Numbered from the stretch's first letter, positions 19,816 to 33,259 are shown. The stretch: DNA of 64,000 nt from Babylonia areolata (GCF_041734735.1 NC_134900.1:39271954-39335953); one strand, 5' to 3'. Numbers and translations: made by a program. Notes: generated from the sequence alone by a model not told the origin.

Positions 19816-20114
19816 ACACACACACACACACACACATTTCAAGCGTCTCTACATTTGGTGTTTAGGTTGTCTGTGTCTGTACGAATGTGTGTGGGTGTCC
19901 TGATGGGTTAGAGTGGTTTTTACTACAAATTTTGCCAGGGACAACTGTCTTGTTGCTCTGGGTTCTTAAAGGGATTGATAAAAACTTCATCCAAAAAGCT
20001 TTGTGACTGAAATGCCATGCATTTGATCCAGGTTCTTGATGTTGAAAACTTTTGGCCTTTGATATATTAAAGGTGGGTTTTTTTTTAAGTTTTAAGATTG
20101 TGTGATTAACAACC

Positions 20115-21835
20115 TGTTGAGGCCAGCTGCTGTGATCTGACAAGTGGGAGGACATGGGTTTGATCGTCCCTCCCCAGCTGGGGTTTTTCTGTCTATGGCC
20201 GGCTCCTACCCACAGCTGAGTGTGCTATGGGCTCAGATGTGAAGTCTGGGACCATGGCCGGCTCCTACCCACAGCTGAGTGTGCTATGGGCTCAGATGTG
20301 AAGTCTGGGACCATGGCTGGCTCCTACCTACAGCTGAGTGTGCTATGGGCTCAGATGTGAAGTCTGGGACCATGGCTGGCTCCTACCTACAGCTGAGTGT
20401 GCTATGGGCTCAGATGTGAAGTCTGGGACCATGGCTGGCTCCTACCTACAGCTGAGTTTGCTATGGGCTCAGATGTGAAGTCTGGGACCATGGCTGGCTC
20501 CTACCTACAGCTGAGTATGCTATGGGCTCAGATGTGAAGTCTGGGACCATGGCTGGCTCCTACCTACAGCTGAGTGTGCTATAGGCTCAGATGTGAAGTC
20601 TGGGACCATGGCTGGCTCCTACCTACAGCTGAGTGTGCTATGGGCTCAGATGTGAAGTCTGGGACCATGGCTGGCTCCTACCTACAGCTGAGTGTGCTAT
20701 GGGCTCAGATGTGAAGTCTGGGACCATGGCTGGCTCCTACCTACAGCTGAGTGTGCTATGGGCTCAGATGTGAAGTCTGGGACCATGGCTGGCTCCTACC
20801 TACAGCTGAGTGTGCTATAGGCTCAGATGTGAAGTCTGGGACCATGGCTGGCTCCTACCTACAGCTGAGTGTGCTATAGGCTCAGATGTGAAGTCTGGGA
20901 CCATGGCTGGCTCCTACCTACAGCTGAGTGTGCTATGGGCTCAGATGTGAAGTCTGGGACCATGGCTGGCTCCTACCTACAGCTGAGTGTGCTATGGGCT
21001 CAGATGTGAAGTCTGGGACCATGGCTGGCTCCTACCTACAGCTGAGTATGCTATAGGCTCAGATGTGAAGTCTGGGACCATGGCTGGCTCCTACCTACAG
21101 CTGAGTGTGCTATGGGCTCAGATGTGAAGTCTGGGACCATGGCTGGCTCCTACCTACAGCTGAGTGTGCTATGGGCTCAGATGTGAAGTCTGGGACCTTG
21201 GCTGGCTCCTACCTACAGCTGAGTATGCTATAGGCTCAGATGTGAAGTCTGGGACCATGGCTGGCTCCTACCTACAGCTGAGTGTGCTATAGGCTCAGAT
21301 GTGAAGTCTGGGACCATGGCTGGCTCCTACCTACAGCTGAGTGTGCTATAGGCTCAGATGTGAAGTCTGGGACCATGGCTGGCTCCTACCTACAGCTGAG
21401 TGTGCTATGGGCTCAGATGTGAAGTCTGGGACCATGGCTGGCTCCTACCTACAGCTGAGTGTGCTATGGGCTCAGATGTGAAGTCTGGGACCATGGCTGG
21501 CTCCTACCTACAGCTGAGTGTGCTATGGGCTCAGATGTGAAGTCTGGGACCATGGCTGGCTCCTACCTACAGCTGAGTGTGCTATGGGCTCAGATGTGAA
21601 GTCTGGGACCATGGCTGGCTCCTACCTACAGCTGAGTATGCTATAGGCTCAGATGTGAAGTCTGGGACCATGGCTGGCTCCTACCTACAGCTGAGTGTGC
21701 TATGGGCTCAGATGTGAAGTCTGGGACCATGGCTGGCTCCTACCTACAGCTGAGTGTGCTATGGGCTCAGATGTGAAGTCTGGGACCATGGCTGGTTCCT
21801 ACCCACAGCTGAGTGTCTGGGACCACACTGTCATG
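20115..21835 (+). repeat. Minisatellite, 59-bp unit, about 28 copies, seeded by a family-2 SINE
   Basis: Units (GGCTCCTACCTACAGCTGAG, then a TGCTATGGGCTCAGATGTG part) are nearly identical. The first 60-130 bases (20115-20250) resemble the SINE at 10900-11045 read on the other strand, including CCACAGCTGAGTGTGCT, so the array probably grew from that SINE body. Confidence 0.92.
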
Positions 21836-21934
21836 GGTCATCCACTTCAGGGATGTGTCTTTGGGAGTGTTGCTTTCATTCCCTGACAACTCTGCAGGTG
21901 TCTCTATCTCTCAGCCTGCTTGTGGCTGGGATAC

Positions 21935-22160
21935 ATTATGAGAGTACAGCCTTGTCAAACATTCCCCAATCTGACAGGGCCCCATAGGATACATGATGAG
22001 AGTACAGCCTTGTCAAACAGTCCCCAACCTGACAGGGCCCCACAGGATACATGATGACAGTACAGCCTTGTCAAACAGTCCCCAACCTGACAGGGCCCCA
22101 TAGGATACATGATGAGAGTACAGCCTTGTTAAACAGTCCCCAACCTGACAGGGCCCCATG
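21935..22160. repeat. Short tandem array, about 58-bp unit, 4 copies
   Basis: Four units around GACAGGGCCCCATAGGATAC and GAGAGTACAGCCTTGTC, ending before a (CA)n(TA)n microsatellite at 22216-22260. Confidence 0.9.
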
Positions 22161-22216
22161 GCAACATCTTCATCACCCCCATCGTCATAGTAAACAAAAA
22201 CCCCTCCCTTAAAATG

Positions 22217-22259
<43 letters not shown>

Positions 22260-22823
22260 AAATGTGGGGCACTAGATGAATCCAACCAACAACCCTGATT
22301 GACGTGAAGAAGAGGCAATCCTTGCATGTGACCATTTGATGGGACACTTTTGCCTTACCTGTCTAAATCACTCCTTACATGCAAGCCATCGCATTCCATC
22401 TCAAACGCAGTGGAAAATATGGGAAAAGTACACAAAATGAACTGTAACTAGTGTAAGTCTTTCGGCAACCGCAGTTATAGTTTCTGTTTCCGTTGTCTGG
22501 AATTCACTGCCTGTTGGTCTTCGGCATCAACCAACACACCCTCTGTTCAAACATAGCTAAACTCTTGTCCGTCCTGTGAGGTGTTTTTGTGATTTTTTTC
22601 TTCACTCTTAATTTGAGTTGTAGAAAACAGCCCATGGATGTATGAGTGTATGGCTGAGTGTGGCCAGTCATTTTCTAGCATGGCTGTGTGTGAATAGGCG
22701 ATCACCAGCACGTTGAGTCAAGATCAGCTTAGAGAACTTTGCTATACAAATGCCATTGATTGTCATCATGGTCACCATCATGAACTGAGCCATGCTGAGT
22801 GAGGGTGTTGGCCATTCCGGCAG

Positions 22824-22928
22824 GTGGAGGAGGCGACCCAGTCAGTGTCGCAGTTTGAGACCAGCAGCCGCAGTACCACCTTCCTCAGCAAGGCCGCGCT
22901 CACCGGCAGTGGGGACGACTCGGACTGA
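22824..22928 (+). CDS. CADPS: CAPS/CADPS terminal coding exon H
   Basis: 105 nt including the TGA stop at 22926-22928; 34 residues. Acceptor CATTCCGGCAG/GTGGAG. It begins V-E-E-A-T-Q-S-V-S, the start of the CAPS C-terminal tail also found in vertebrates, and ends acidic (G-S-G-D-D-S-D), as CAPS C-termini usually do. Between them is a Ser/Thr-rich stretch. Confidence 0.9.
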   Translation: MEEATQSVSQFETSSRSTTFLSKAALTGSGDDSD

Positions 22929-24454
22929 TCCAGCCACACTCTGCTTTGTCTCCCTTTACACACTCTTCCTCACCCTCTTCTTCCTGCCTCCTGCTGCTGC
23001 TGCTGAGACTGGGGGGTGGTCACTGTCCTGAGCCATCCACAGGGCCTTGGATGTAGAGGGAAAAAAACAGAAAAGAAAATGTTTACTCAAAAAGGAAAAA
23101 AAACACATTAACTCAAGAAGAAAAGAATACATTACGCCTGACGTCATTCATTTGTGAAAAAGGTCTACAGTACTGACCAAAAATGTTTGCATATTTTTTT
23201 TTTATTATCACAGTTGTTTTTTTAGTGTGTTTCTTGTTAAAAGACAAAACAAAAAAAGATATTAATATGATAAAAAATATATAAAAAAGAAAGAAAAAAC
23301 ATTAACACAGATGACAGCAGTTTCAGAGTCTGCTCAGAACTTGTGTCCAAAAATATGAAGGTTTTTGTTTTGTTTTGTTTTTGTGTGTGTTTTTTTCCCA
23401 GAAGATGGGGAGTGACCATGTGTGAGGTACAGGTACAGGAAGAAACAAACGACGAGGAAAGAGAAAGGGGCCATGTATCTTTATTTCATCAGTGTTCCTC
23501 ACTATCCATAGTACAGGTAGATTTGAACAACATGGACTGTGTGCAGTGCAGTGTGGTGTGCTTGTGGTACACCCAGCATAACATGAAGCAGTGCTGTACA
23601 AAAGGCAATGACACTTCAGCAGTTGCTGTGTACATATCGGCAGTGGTAGATCAGCAGTTGCTGTGTACATATCGGCAGTGGTAGATCAGCAGTTGCTGTA
23701 CATAATGGTACTGTTGTCTTTTGGGGGATTTCTTTTTGGGATTGGGGGGGGGGGGGTGAGGGGGAGTGTTTATTGTTTGTTTTGAAGTCTTCTTTCTTCC
23801 AAAGCTCTAGCTGTGTGGCCTGTTGATGTGTACATATGTAAATAGACATGGATCCTGACCAATGACAGTGACTGTCGACAGGTGGACGTGGAGGGGTGGG
23901 GTTGAGCTACAGGATGAGGTGATGGCACACTTCTTCACATCTGCTTCCTGTTGGTGGGCGGGCGATGTGATGTTGGAGGAGGGAGGAAGCTCAATGTATT
24001 TGTAGACCTGCTGCTCTTGTCAGTAGGATTGTTGTGCTATTTGCTTCAAGTGTGTGTGTGTGTGTGTGTGTGTTAATGTGTGCCTGTGAGAGGGGGAGAG
24101 AGAGAGGGAGGGAAAAAGAGAGAAAGAGCAGAATCTAATTCCTTTGTGAACTGCAGAGGGCAGACTTATAGTGTGACTTGGAGGATATCTGTCTAATGAC
24201 TTTATTATTGTCAACCTTTTTACCCGCTAGAACTCATTTTCTTTTCTTTCTTTTTTTCCCTTTTTTTTTTATCAAAACATTCCTTACAAAAGGGTCACAA
24301 CCATGGAGATGAAATGTCCACTTGTTGTTTTAAGTTATAAAAGATAAAGGCTACCACTTTCCTTATTCAGTTTGTTGCCAGCAGATAGCTTTTGTCAGTT
24401 TGTTGTCAACAGATAGCTTTTGTCAGTTTGTTGTCAACAGTCACTGTGGGTTGT
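22929..24454 (+). other. CAPS 3' UTR, proximal part
   Basis: Sequence right after the stop, with A and T runs, a threefold short repeat at 23630-23700 and no coding signal. There is no clear AATAAA close to the stop. Candidate signals lie much further on (32880 and 38768), so either the 3' UTR is very long or a variant signal is used. Confidence 0.5.
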
Positions 24455-25150
24455 GTCACAGAGGGTGCTGCACCTCTCCCAGCTGAGTGGGGTCACAGAG
24501 GGTGCTGCACCTCTCCCAGCTGAGTGGGGTCACAGAGGGTGCTGCACCTCTCCCAGCTGAGTGGGGTCACAGAGGGCGCTGCACCTCTCCCAGCTGAGTG
24601 GGGTCACAGAGGGCGCTGCACCTCTCCCAGCTGAGTGGGGTCACAGAGGTCACAGAGGATGCTGCACCTCTCCCAGCTGAGTGGGGTCACAGAGGTCACA
24701 GAGGGTGCTGCACCTCTCCCAGCTGAGTGGGGTCACAGAGGGTGCTGCACCTCTCCCAGCTGAGTGGGGTCATTGTGGGTGCTGCACCTCTCCCAGCTGA
24801 GTGGGGTCACAGAGGGTGCTGCACCTCTCCCAGCTGAGTGGGGTCACAGAGGGTGCTGCACCTCTCCCAGCTGAGTGGGGTCACAGAGGTCACAGAGGGT
24901 GCTGCACCTCTCCCAGCTGAGTGGGGTCACAGAGGGTGCTGCACCTCTCCCAGCTGAGTGGGGTCATTGTGGGTGCTGCACCTCTCCCAGCTGAGTGGGG
25001 TCACAGAGGGTGCTGCACCTCTCCCAGCTGAATGGGGTCACAGAGGGTGCTGCACCTCTCCCAGCTGAGTGGGGTCACAGAGGGTGCTGCACCTCTCCCA
25101 GCTGAGTGGGGTCATTGTGGATGCTGCACCTCTCCCAGCTGAGGGGGGTC
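24455..25150. repeat. Minisatellite, 37-bp unit, about 18 copies
   Basis: Units of GGTGCTGCACCTCTCCCAGC plus TGAGTGGGGTCACAGAG; some carry an extra GTCACAGAG and some have CATTGTG instead. Confidence 0.93.
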
Positions 25151-25214
25151 ACTGTGCATGGGGCTGTGATAAAGAGGGAGAGGCTTTGGGTCACAGACAG
25201 TACACAGCACAAGC

Positions 25215-25690
25215 TGAATTGTCTGTTGGTCCACAAACACTTCTCACAAACAGTATGTGTCACTGACAGAATTTGTCTGTTGGTCCACAAACAGTATGTG
25301 TCACTGACAGAATTTGTCTGTTGGTCAACAAACACTTGTCACAAACAGTATGTGTCACTGACAGAATTTGTCTGTTGGTCAACAAACACTGGTTACAAAC
25401 AGTATGTGTCACTGACAGAATTTGTCTGTTGGTCCACAAACACTGGTTACAAACAGTATGTGTCACTGACAGAATTTGTCTGTTGGTCCACAAACACTGG
25501 TTACAAACAATAATTTATGTTACAGACTGATGGAATTTGTCTGTTGGTCACAAACACTTGTCACAAACAGTATGTGTCACTGACAGAATTTGTCTGTTGG
25601 TCCACAAACACTGGTTACAAACAATAATTTATGTTACAGACTAATGGAATTTGTCTGTTGGTCACAAACACTTGTCACGAACAGAATCTG
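25215..25690. repeat. Minisatellite, about 53-bp unit, 9 copies
   Basis: Units carry TTGTCTGTTGGTCCACAAAC and AACAGTATGTGTCACTGACA; spacing varies by missing CACTTGTCA-type segments. Part of this unit resembles the variant unit in the next arrays only by TG content. Confidence 0.9.
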
Positions 25691-25789
25691 ACTTGTCTGT
25701 TGGTTGACAAAAAGTTGGTGTGACATGTCGGGTACAGACAAACTGGACCTTCACAGGCAGAGTGCTGCATGGTGTGACCTAGATAAACT

Positions 25790-26110
25790 TGTTACCTGGG
25801 TCTGTTAGGAAGTGGAAAGGTACATGGGTCTATTGTAAATTGTTATGTGGGTCTATTATACAGTAAATAGGTGCATGGGTCTATTGTAAATTGTTATGTG
25901 GGTCTATTATAAAGTAGATAGGTGCATGGGTCTGTTGTAGATTGTTACCTGGGTCTATTATAAAGTAGATAGGTACAAGGGTCTATTGTAAATTGTTACC
26001 TGGGTCTATTATAAAGTAGATAGGTACAAGGGTCTATTGTAAATTGTTATGTGGGTCTATTATAAAGTAGATAGGTACATGGGTGGATTATAAATTGTTA
26101 TGTGGGTTTA
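25790..26110. repeat. Minisatellite, about 51-bp unit, 6 copies, degrading to the right
   Basis: Units of GGGTCTATTATAAAGTAGAT and GGGTCTATTGTAAATTGTTA. Copies after about 26080 to 26300 become increasingly diverged. Confidence 0.88.
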
Positions 26111-26464
26111 TGTTGTAGATTGATACATGCGTCTATCATAAATAGTTATGTGTGTGTGTTATGAAGTAGTCTAGCATGTGGTCAGTCATTTATACATTGT
26201 TATGTGGGACTGTCGTAAGGCAGATTGGTAGTGGGTCTATCACAGATTGATACATGGGGTTGTTGCAGGCAGATCGCTACATGGGTCTTGTTCTCGCTTT
26301 GTGTTGCTCTGTGTTGAATCTCATTGGGTTATCGGGCCTCGCACCTAGCAGATGTGGTGTAGCCTTTATGGAATGATGCCTCCCTGAGAAAGCAAAGTGC
26401 GTTGAATCTGCCTGACCAACAGAACTAGTGGTTCAAGTCCCGAGCTGTGCGTTTGTCAGCGTTC

Positions 26465-26935
26465 TCCTGTTAGTGTGCCATTGATGTTGAGTTGATGTTT
26501 GATTGACTTGGTCACTAGCTGTCCTGTCAGTGTGCCATTGATGTTCAGTTAACTTGGTCACTAGCTGTCCTGTTAGTGTGCCATTGATGTTCAGTTGATG
26601 TTCAGTTAACTTGGTCACTAGCTGTCCTGTTAGTGTGCCATTGATGTTCAGTTGATGTTCAGTTAACTTGGTCACTAGCTGTCCTGTCAGTGTGCCATTG
26701 ATGTTCAGTTGATGTTTGATTGACTTGGTCACTAGCTGTCCTGTTAGTGTGCCATTGATGTTCAGTTGATGTTCAGTTAACTTGGTCACTAGCTGTCCTG
26801 TTAGTGTGCCATTGATGTTTGATTGACTTGGTCACTTGCTGTCCTGTTAGTGTGCCATTGATGTTCAGTTAACTTGGTCACTAGCTGTCCTGGTAGTGTG
26901 CCATTGATGTTTGATTGACTTGGTCACTAGCTGAT
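26465..26935. repeat. Minisatellite built from two short modules, about 9 copies
   Basis: A constant module GTCACTAGCTGTCCTGTTAG plus TGTGCCATTGATGTT is followed by one or two GATGTTCAGTT modules or TGATTGACTTG. The nested repeats give unit lengths of about 43-57 bp. Confidence 0.9.
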
Positions 26936-27950
26936 CCTTGATTAGGACAAGGTTTCTTCTCTGGACGATTTTTGTCCCTGCTGCATTGTTATGTACATAG
27001 TTTTGGAAAGTGTATTGCCAGTTTTGCTGCACACGATAAATGACGGCACTTCTTGTTAATGTGTGATTCATCACACCCAGTGATGGCCACTTGTTAGTTT
27101 GTTGTCTGGTTTTTCTCCTCGGTGTTGGGGTTTGGGGACGGGGTAGGGGGACATAGGTACGAGTGTTGGGTTCATAGAAAACCAGGCCAAGAGTAAGGTT
27201 TTTTGCAGGTGCTTTCATGTCCGACTAGCTCTTGTTGGCTCTCTGTGTTGTCTTCATGACATGGTGTGTGTGGCTTTCTTTTTCTTTTCTTTTTTAAATA
27301 TTCTGATTATTACTGATAGAAACTTGTGATCACTGTACCTTGGAGAGAAATTAGAGATGTTCATGTTCATGAGTTAAAAAGTTCCCCCCAATGTCCATAT
27401 GGTTGCATTGTCAGCATTTCTTTTGTTTGACTTGACAAATACTTTTATTGTAACTATGGTTGATGATGATGACGGCTGCGACAGATAGAAACAGACTGTG
27501 TGTGGCTGAGGAAGGAGATTGTTGTTGTTGTCAGCCAAGAAGGCAGTTGAGGGGTACATGCTTTGTTTTTTTCTTCTTTCATTTCCAATGTTTTTTTCTC
27601 TTTGTCAAGTTAGTGCCTTGTTTGGATAGATCCTTCATATCCAGTGTGCATGTGGTCAGAAGTGAATTTTGTACTGCATGTCTGCTTTGTACCAAAGCAG
27701 AGGTCAGCCGTATTGAAGACACTGTGCTGTAATGTGTGTGTCATTGTTCATATCACACAGCTCTTTGTGTGTGTGTGTGTGTGTGTGACCTAGATGGGGG
27801 AAGTACCATGACCTTGTTTCATCATCCATCCATTTGTGGACATATTTTTTTGATATGGGATAACATTCACTAACCATCTCTTTATGGAATACAGTTAGTT
27901 TGACCAGCAACCTGACCTTTAGTCACCATCCATCATTATTCATATTCTTT
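26936..27950. other. Unassigned non-repetitive DNA
   Basis: About 1 kb with T-rich runs, a short GT repeat at 27767-27787 and no open frame with domain character. Possibly distal 3' UTR or intergenic sequence. Confidence 0.4.
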
Positions 27951-28345
27951 TTGATACTTACGTAGTGCATATCCTCAGTCAGAGACCAGATTCTTAACAC
28001 TTTACAGTCCCTTGCGCAACAGACTGCCACCTGGATAGAGTCGACTGATGGTTGAATTTTGACAAACACTTTACAGTCACTTGTGCAACAGACTGCCACC
28101 TGGATAGAGTCGACTGATGGTTGAATTTTGACAGACACTTTACAGTCAGTTGTGCAACAGACTGCCACCTGGATAGAGTCGACTGATGGTTGAATTTTGA
28201 CAAACACTTTACAGTCACTTGTGCAACAGACTGCCACCTGGATAGAGTCGACTGATGGTTGAATTTTGACAAACACTTTACAGTCACTTGTGCAACAGAC
28301 TGCCACCTGGATAGAGTCGACTGATGGTTGAATTTTGACATCATT
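27950..28345. repeat. SINE-tail fragment expanded into a 69-bp minisatellite, 5 copies
   Basis: 27950-28050 matches the 3' module of the SINE at 61470-61650 (GATACTT..., CAGTCAGAGACC, CAACAGACTGCCACCTGGAT, AGAGTCGACTGATGG). The distal part of it is then repeated as 69-bp units to 28343. Confidence 0.85.
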
Positions 28346-28506
28346 AATTTCCTGTATCAGTCAGGCTTCAGTCAGGTGCACACACACATATCATGTTGTG
28401 GAGAAGTGCTGTTGGTGTGAGATGATACACTTAATTCACATTCCATCTGAAGTCAGAGAACTCCTTTTTGATGAGGACTAACGTGACCTGAGTTAACTGA
28501 CCACCT

Positions 28507-30915
28507 GCCATAGTGCAAAACGTACATGATGCTTAACTGGACACATACCATAGTGCAGTACATGATGTTTAACTGGACACATACCATAGTGCACAACGTA
28601 CATGATGTTTAACTGGACACATACCATAGTGCACAACATACATGATGCTTAACTGGACACATACCATAGTGCAAAACGTACATGATGCTTAACTGGACAC
28701 ATACCATAGTGCAAAACGTACATGATGTTTAACTGGACACATACCATAGTGCAGTACATGATGCTTAACTGGACACATACCATAGTGCAGTACATGATGC
28801 TTAACTGGACACATACCATAGTGCAGTACATGATGCTTAACTGGACACATACCATAGTGCAGTACATGATGTTTAACTGGACACATACCATAGTGCAAAA
28901 CATACATGATGTTTAACTGGACACATACCATAGTGCAGTACATGATGTTTAACTGGACACATACCATAGTGCAGTACATGATGTTTAACTGGACACATAC
29001 CATAGTGCAGTACATGATGTTTAACTGGACACATACCATAGTGCACAACGTACATGATGTTTAACTGGACACATACCATAGTGCAAAACGTACATGATGC
29101 TTAACTGGACACATACCATAGTGCAAAACATACATGATGTTTAACTGGACACATACCATAGTGCAAAACGTACATGATGTTTAACTGGACACATACCATA
29201 GTGCAAAACGTACATGATGTTTAACTGGACACATACCATAGTGCAAAACGTACATGATGTTTAACTGGACACATACCATAGTGCACAACGTACATGATGT
29301 TTAACTGGACACATACCATAGTGCAAAACGTACATGATGCTTAACTGGACACATACCATAGTGCAGTACATGATGTTTAACTGGACACATACCATAGTGC
29401 AGTACATGATGCTTAACTGGACACATACCATAGTGCAGTACATGATGCTTAACTGGACACATACCATAGTGCAGTACATGATGCTTAACTGGACACATAC
29501 CATAGTGCAGTACATGATGTTTAACTGGACACATACCATAGTGCAGTACATGATGCTTAACTGGACACATACCATAGTGCAAAACGTACATGATGCTTAA
29601 CTGGACACATACCATAGTGCAGTACATGATGCTTAACTGGACACATACCATAGTGCAAAACGTACATGATGCTTAACTGGACACATACCATAGTGCAAAA
29701 CATACATGATGCTTAACTGGACACATACCATAGTGCACAACGTACATGATGTTTAACTGGACACATACCATAGTGCACAACGTACATGATGTTTAACTGG
29801 ACACATACCATAGTGCACAACATACATGATGTTTAACTGGACACATACCATAGTGCAGTACATGATGTTTAACTGGACACATACCATAGTGCAAAACGTA
29901 CATGATGTTTAACTGGACACATACCATAGTGCACAACGTACATGATGCTTAACTGGACACATACCATAGTGCACAACGTACATGATGTTTAACTGGACAC
30001 ATACCATAGTGCAAAACGTACATGATGTTTAACTGGACACATACCATAGTGCACAACGTACATGATGTTTAACTGGACACATACCATAGTGCAGTACATG
30101 ATGTTTAACTGGACACATACCATAGTGCACAACGTACATGATGCTTAACTGGACACATACCATAGTGCAAAACGTACATGATGCTTAACTGGACACATAC
30201 CATAGTGCACAACGTACATGATGTTTAACTGGACACATACCATAGTGCACAACATACATGATGTTTAACTGGACACATACCATAGTGCACAACGTACATG
30301 ATGTTTAACTGGACACATACCATAGTGCACAACGTACATGATGTTTAACTGGACACATACCATAGTGCAAAACATACATGATGTTTAACTGGACACATAC
30401 CATAGTGCACAACATACATGATGCTTTACTGGACACATACCATAGTGCAAAACGTACATGATGCTTAACTGGACACATACCATAGTGCACAACATACATG
30501 ATGTTTAACTGGACACATACCATAGTGCAGTACATGATGTTTAACTGGACACATACCATAGTGCACAACGTACATGATGCTTAACTGGACACATACCATA
30601 GTGCACAACGTACATGATGTTTAACTGGACACATACCATAGTGCACAACGTACATGATGTTTAATTGGACACATACCATAGTGCAAAACGTACATGATGC
30701 TTTACTGGACACATACCATAGTGCAAAACGTACATGATGTTTAACTGGACACATACCATAGTGCACAACATACATGATGTTTAATTGGACACATACCATA
30801 GTGCAAAACGTACATGATGCTTTACTGGACACATACCATAGTGCAAAACGTACATGATGCTTTACTGGACACATACCATAGTGCAAAACGTACATGATGC
30901 TTTACTGGACACATA
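28507..30915. repeat. 2.4-kb minisatellite, 36/40-bp units, about 61 copies
   Basis: Units of CATAGTGCACAACGTACATG plus ATGTTTAACTGGACACATAC. The shorter type lacks four bases (CATAGTGCAGTACATG). Variant sites are AAAACG/ACAACG/ACAACA and GTTTAAC/GCTTAAC/GCTTTAC. The short type clusters at 28745-28990 and 29350-29560. Confidence 0.95.
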
Positions 30916-31049
30916 CCCTCACTCAAAGCAGTAAAGACTGAGTCCCTTGATTTTCTATTCCATGCTTATTTCAGTCGTTTGTCTTTCATTTTTATTATAT
31001 TTTGATGTATACTACATATCTGTTCTGTTTATTTGTCTGACTTGACTTT

Positions 31050-32535
31050 AGGTGAATGTTGTGTGTGTAGCTGTGATAGGCTCTGAAGGCCACACCACAG
31101 TGCTCACTATTTGTCTGACTTGACTTTAGGTGAATGTTGTGTGTGTAGCTGTGATAGGCTCTGAAGGCCACACCACAGTGCTCACTATTTGTCTGACTTT
31201 AGGTGAATGTTGTGTGTGTAGCTGTGATAGGCTCTGAAGGCCACACCACAGTGCTCACTATTTGTCTGACTTTAGGTGACTGTTGTGTGTGTAGCTGTGA
31301 TAGGCTCTGAAGGCCACACCACAGTGCTCACTTTTTGTCTGACTTTAGGTGAATGTTGTGTGTGTAGCTGTGATAGGCTCTGAAGGCCACACCACAGTGC
31401 TCACTATTTGTCTGACTTGACTTTAGGTGACTGTTGTGTGTGTAGCTGTGATAGGCTCTGAAGGCCACACCACAGTGCTCACTTTTTGTCTGACTTTAGG
31501 TGAATGTTGTGTGTGTAGCTGTGATAGGCTCTGAAGGCCACACCACAGTGCTCACTATTTGTCTGACTTGACTTTAGGTGACTGTTGTGTGTGTAGCTGT
31601 GATAGGCTCTGAAGGCCACACCACAGTGCTCACTTTTTGTCTGACTTTAGGTGAATGTTGTGTGTGTAGCTGTGATAGGCTCTGAAGGCCACACCACAGT
31701 GCTCACTATTTGTCTGACTTGACTTTAGGTGAATGTTGTGTGTGTAGCTGTGATAGGCTCTGAAGGCCACACCACAGTGCTCACTATTTGTCTGACTTGA
31801 CTTTAGGTGACTGTTGTGTGTGTAGCTGTGATAGGCTCTGAAGGCCACACCACAGTGCTCACTATTTGTCTGACTTGACTTTAGGTGAATGTTGTGTGTG
31901 TAGCTGTGATAGGCTCTGAAGGCCACACCACAGTGCTCACTTTTTGTCTGACTTTAGGTGAATGTTGTGTGTGTAGCTGTGATAGGCTCTGAAGGCCACA
32001 CCACAGTGCTCACTATTTGTCTGACTTTAGGTGAATGTTGTGTGTGTAGCTGTGATAGGCTCTGAAGGCCACACCACAGTGCTCACTATTTGTCTGACTT
32101 TAGGTGAATGTTGTGTGTGTAGCTGTGATAGGCTCTGAAGGCCACACCACAGTGCTCACTATTTGTCTGACTTTAGGTGAATGTTGTGTGTGTAGCTGTG
32201 ATAGGCTCTGAAGGCCACACCACAGTGCTCACTATTTGTCTGACTTGACTTTAGGTGAATGTTGTGTGTGTAGCTGTGATAGGCTCTGAAGGCCACACCA
32301 CAGTGCTCACTTTTTGTCTGACTTTAGGTGAATGTTGTGTGTGTAGCTGTGATAGGCTCTGAAGGCCACACCACAGTGCTCACTATTTGTCTGACTTTAG
32401 GTGACTGTTGTGTGTGTAGCTGTGATAGGCTCTGAAGGCCACACCACAGTGCTCACTTTTTGTCTGACTTTAGGTGAATGTTGTGTGTGTAGCTGTGATA
32501 GGCTCTGAAGGCCACACCACAGTGCTCAGTTTTTG
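31050..32535. repeat. Minisatellite, about 74/79-bp units, 19 copies
   Basis: Units of GTAGCTGTGATAGGCTCTGA, AGGCCACACCACAGTGCTCA and TTTGTCTGACTTTAGGTGAA; the 79-bp type has an extra TGACT. Each unit holds a CTTTAG/GTGA string. Confidence 0.94.
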
Positions 32536-32709
32536 CAAACGTCTTTGTTTGGGTTTGTTGCTTTTTATAGCAGTGTGGTGTAGCATGTATGGATTAGTCT
32601 GCACACTTTGACATCTCTTTGAAACTGAAACTGAAAATTTCATTTTGATCCATTTTGCTAACACACGCAGATGCATAGAGCATAGAGACACAGACATGCA
32701 CAGATACAG

Positions 32710-32716
32710 ACAGACA

Positions 32717-32802
<86 letters not shown>
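32710..32802. repeat. Compound (CT)n(CA)n microsatellite
   Basis: A run of CT then a run of CA of about 48 bases, uninterrupted. Confidence 0.95.
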
Positions 32803-32914
32803 TAACTCCATCTAAGTTGACCCTTTTTTAAGTGAGTGGCATGAGAAATTTTCATTTATTCTCAAATGCTGTGGTACTGAATAAAGCAAATGTTTTAATG
32901 GTAAAATTGTTTAA

Positions 32915-33150
32915 AGCAAACTGTTGTTTTGGTCTGAAAATAGCCACACTGTTGTTTTGGTCTGAAAATAGCCAAACTGCTGTTTTGGTCTGAAATTAGT
33001 CAAACTGTTGTTTCAGTCTGAAATTAGCCAAACTGCTGTTTGGGTCTGAAAATAGCCAAACTGCTGTTTTGGTCTGAAATTAGTCAAACTGTTGTTTCAG
33101 TCTGAAATTAGCCAAACTGCTGTTTTGGTCTGAAAATAGCCACACTGCCA
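32915..33150. repeat. Short minisatellite, about 28-bp unit, 8 copies
   Basis: Units of AGCCAAACTGCTGTTTTGGT plus CTGAAAAT with point variants. An AATAAA hexamer lies just upstream at 32880. Confidence 0.88.
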
Positions 33151-33259
33151 TGACAAGAGTTCTTCTTTCGTGGTTGTTGCTTTTCTTATATAGACTCATA
33201 TAACAACATATGCAGAATTTTTGTCAGCTGTGTTTTTTCATCATTACATCATATCTTAA

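Noticed and set aside
28507-30915. CRISPR-like array
   Set aside because: The units are contiguous, with no unique spacers, in an animal genome with spliced genes.
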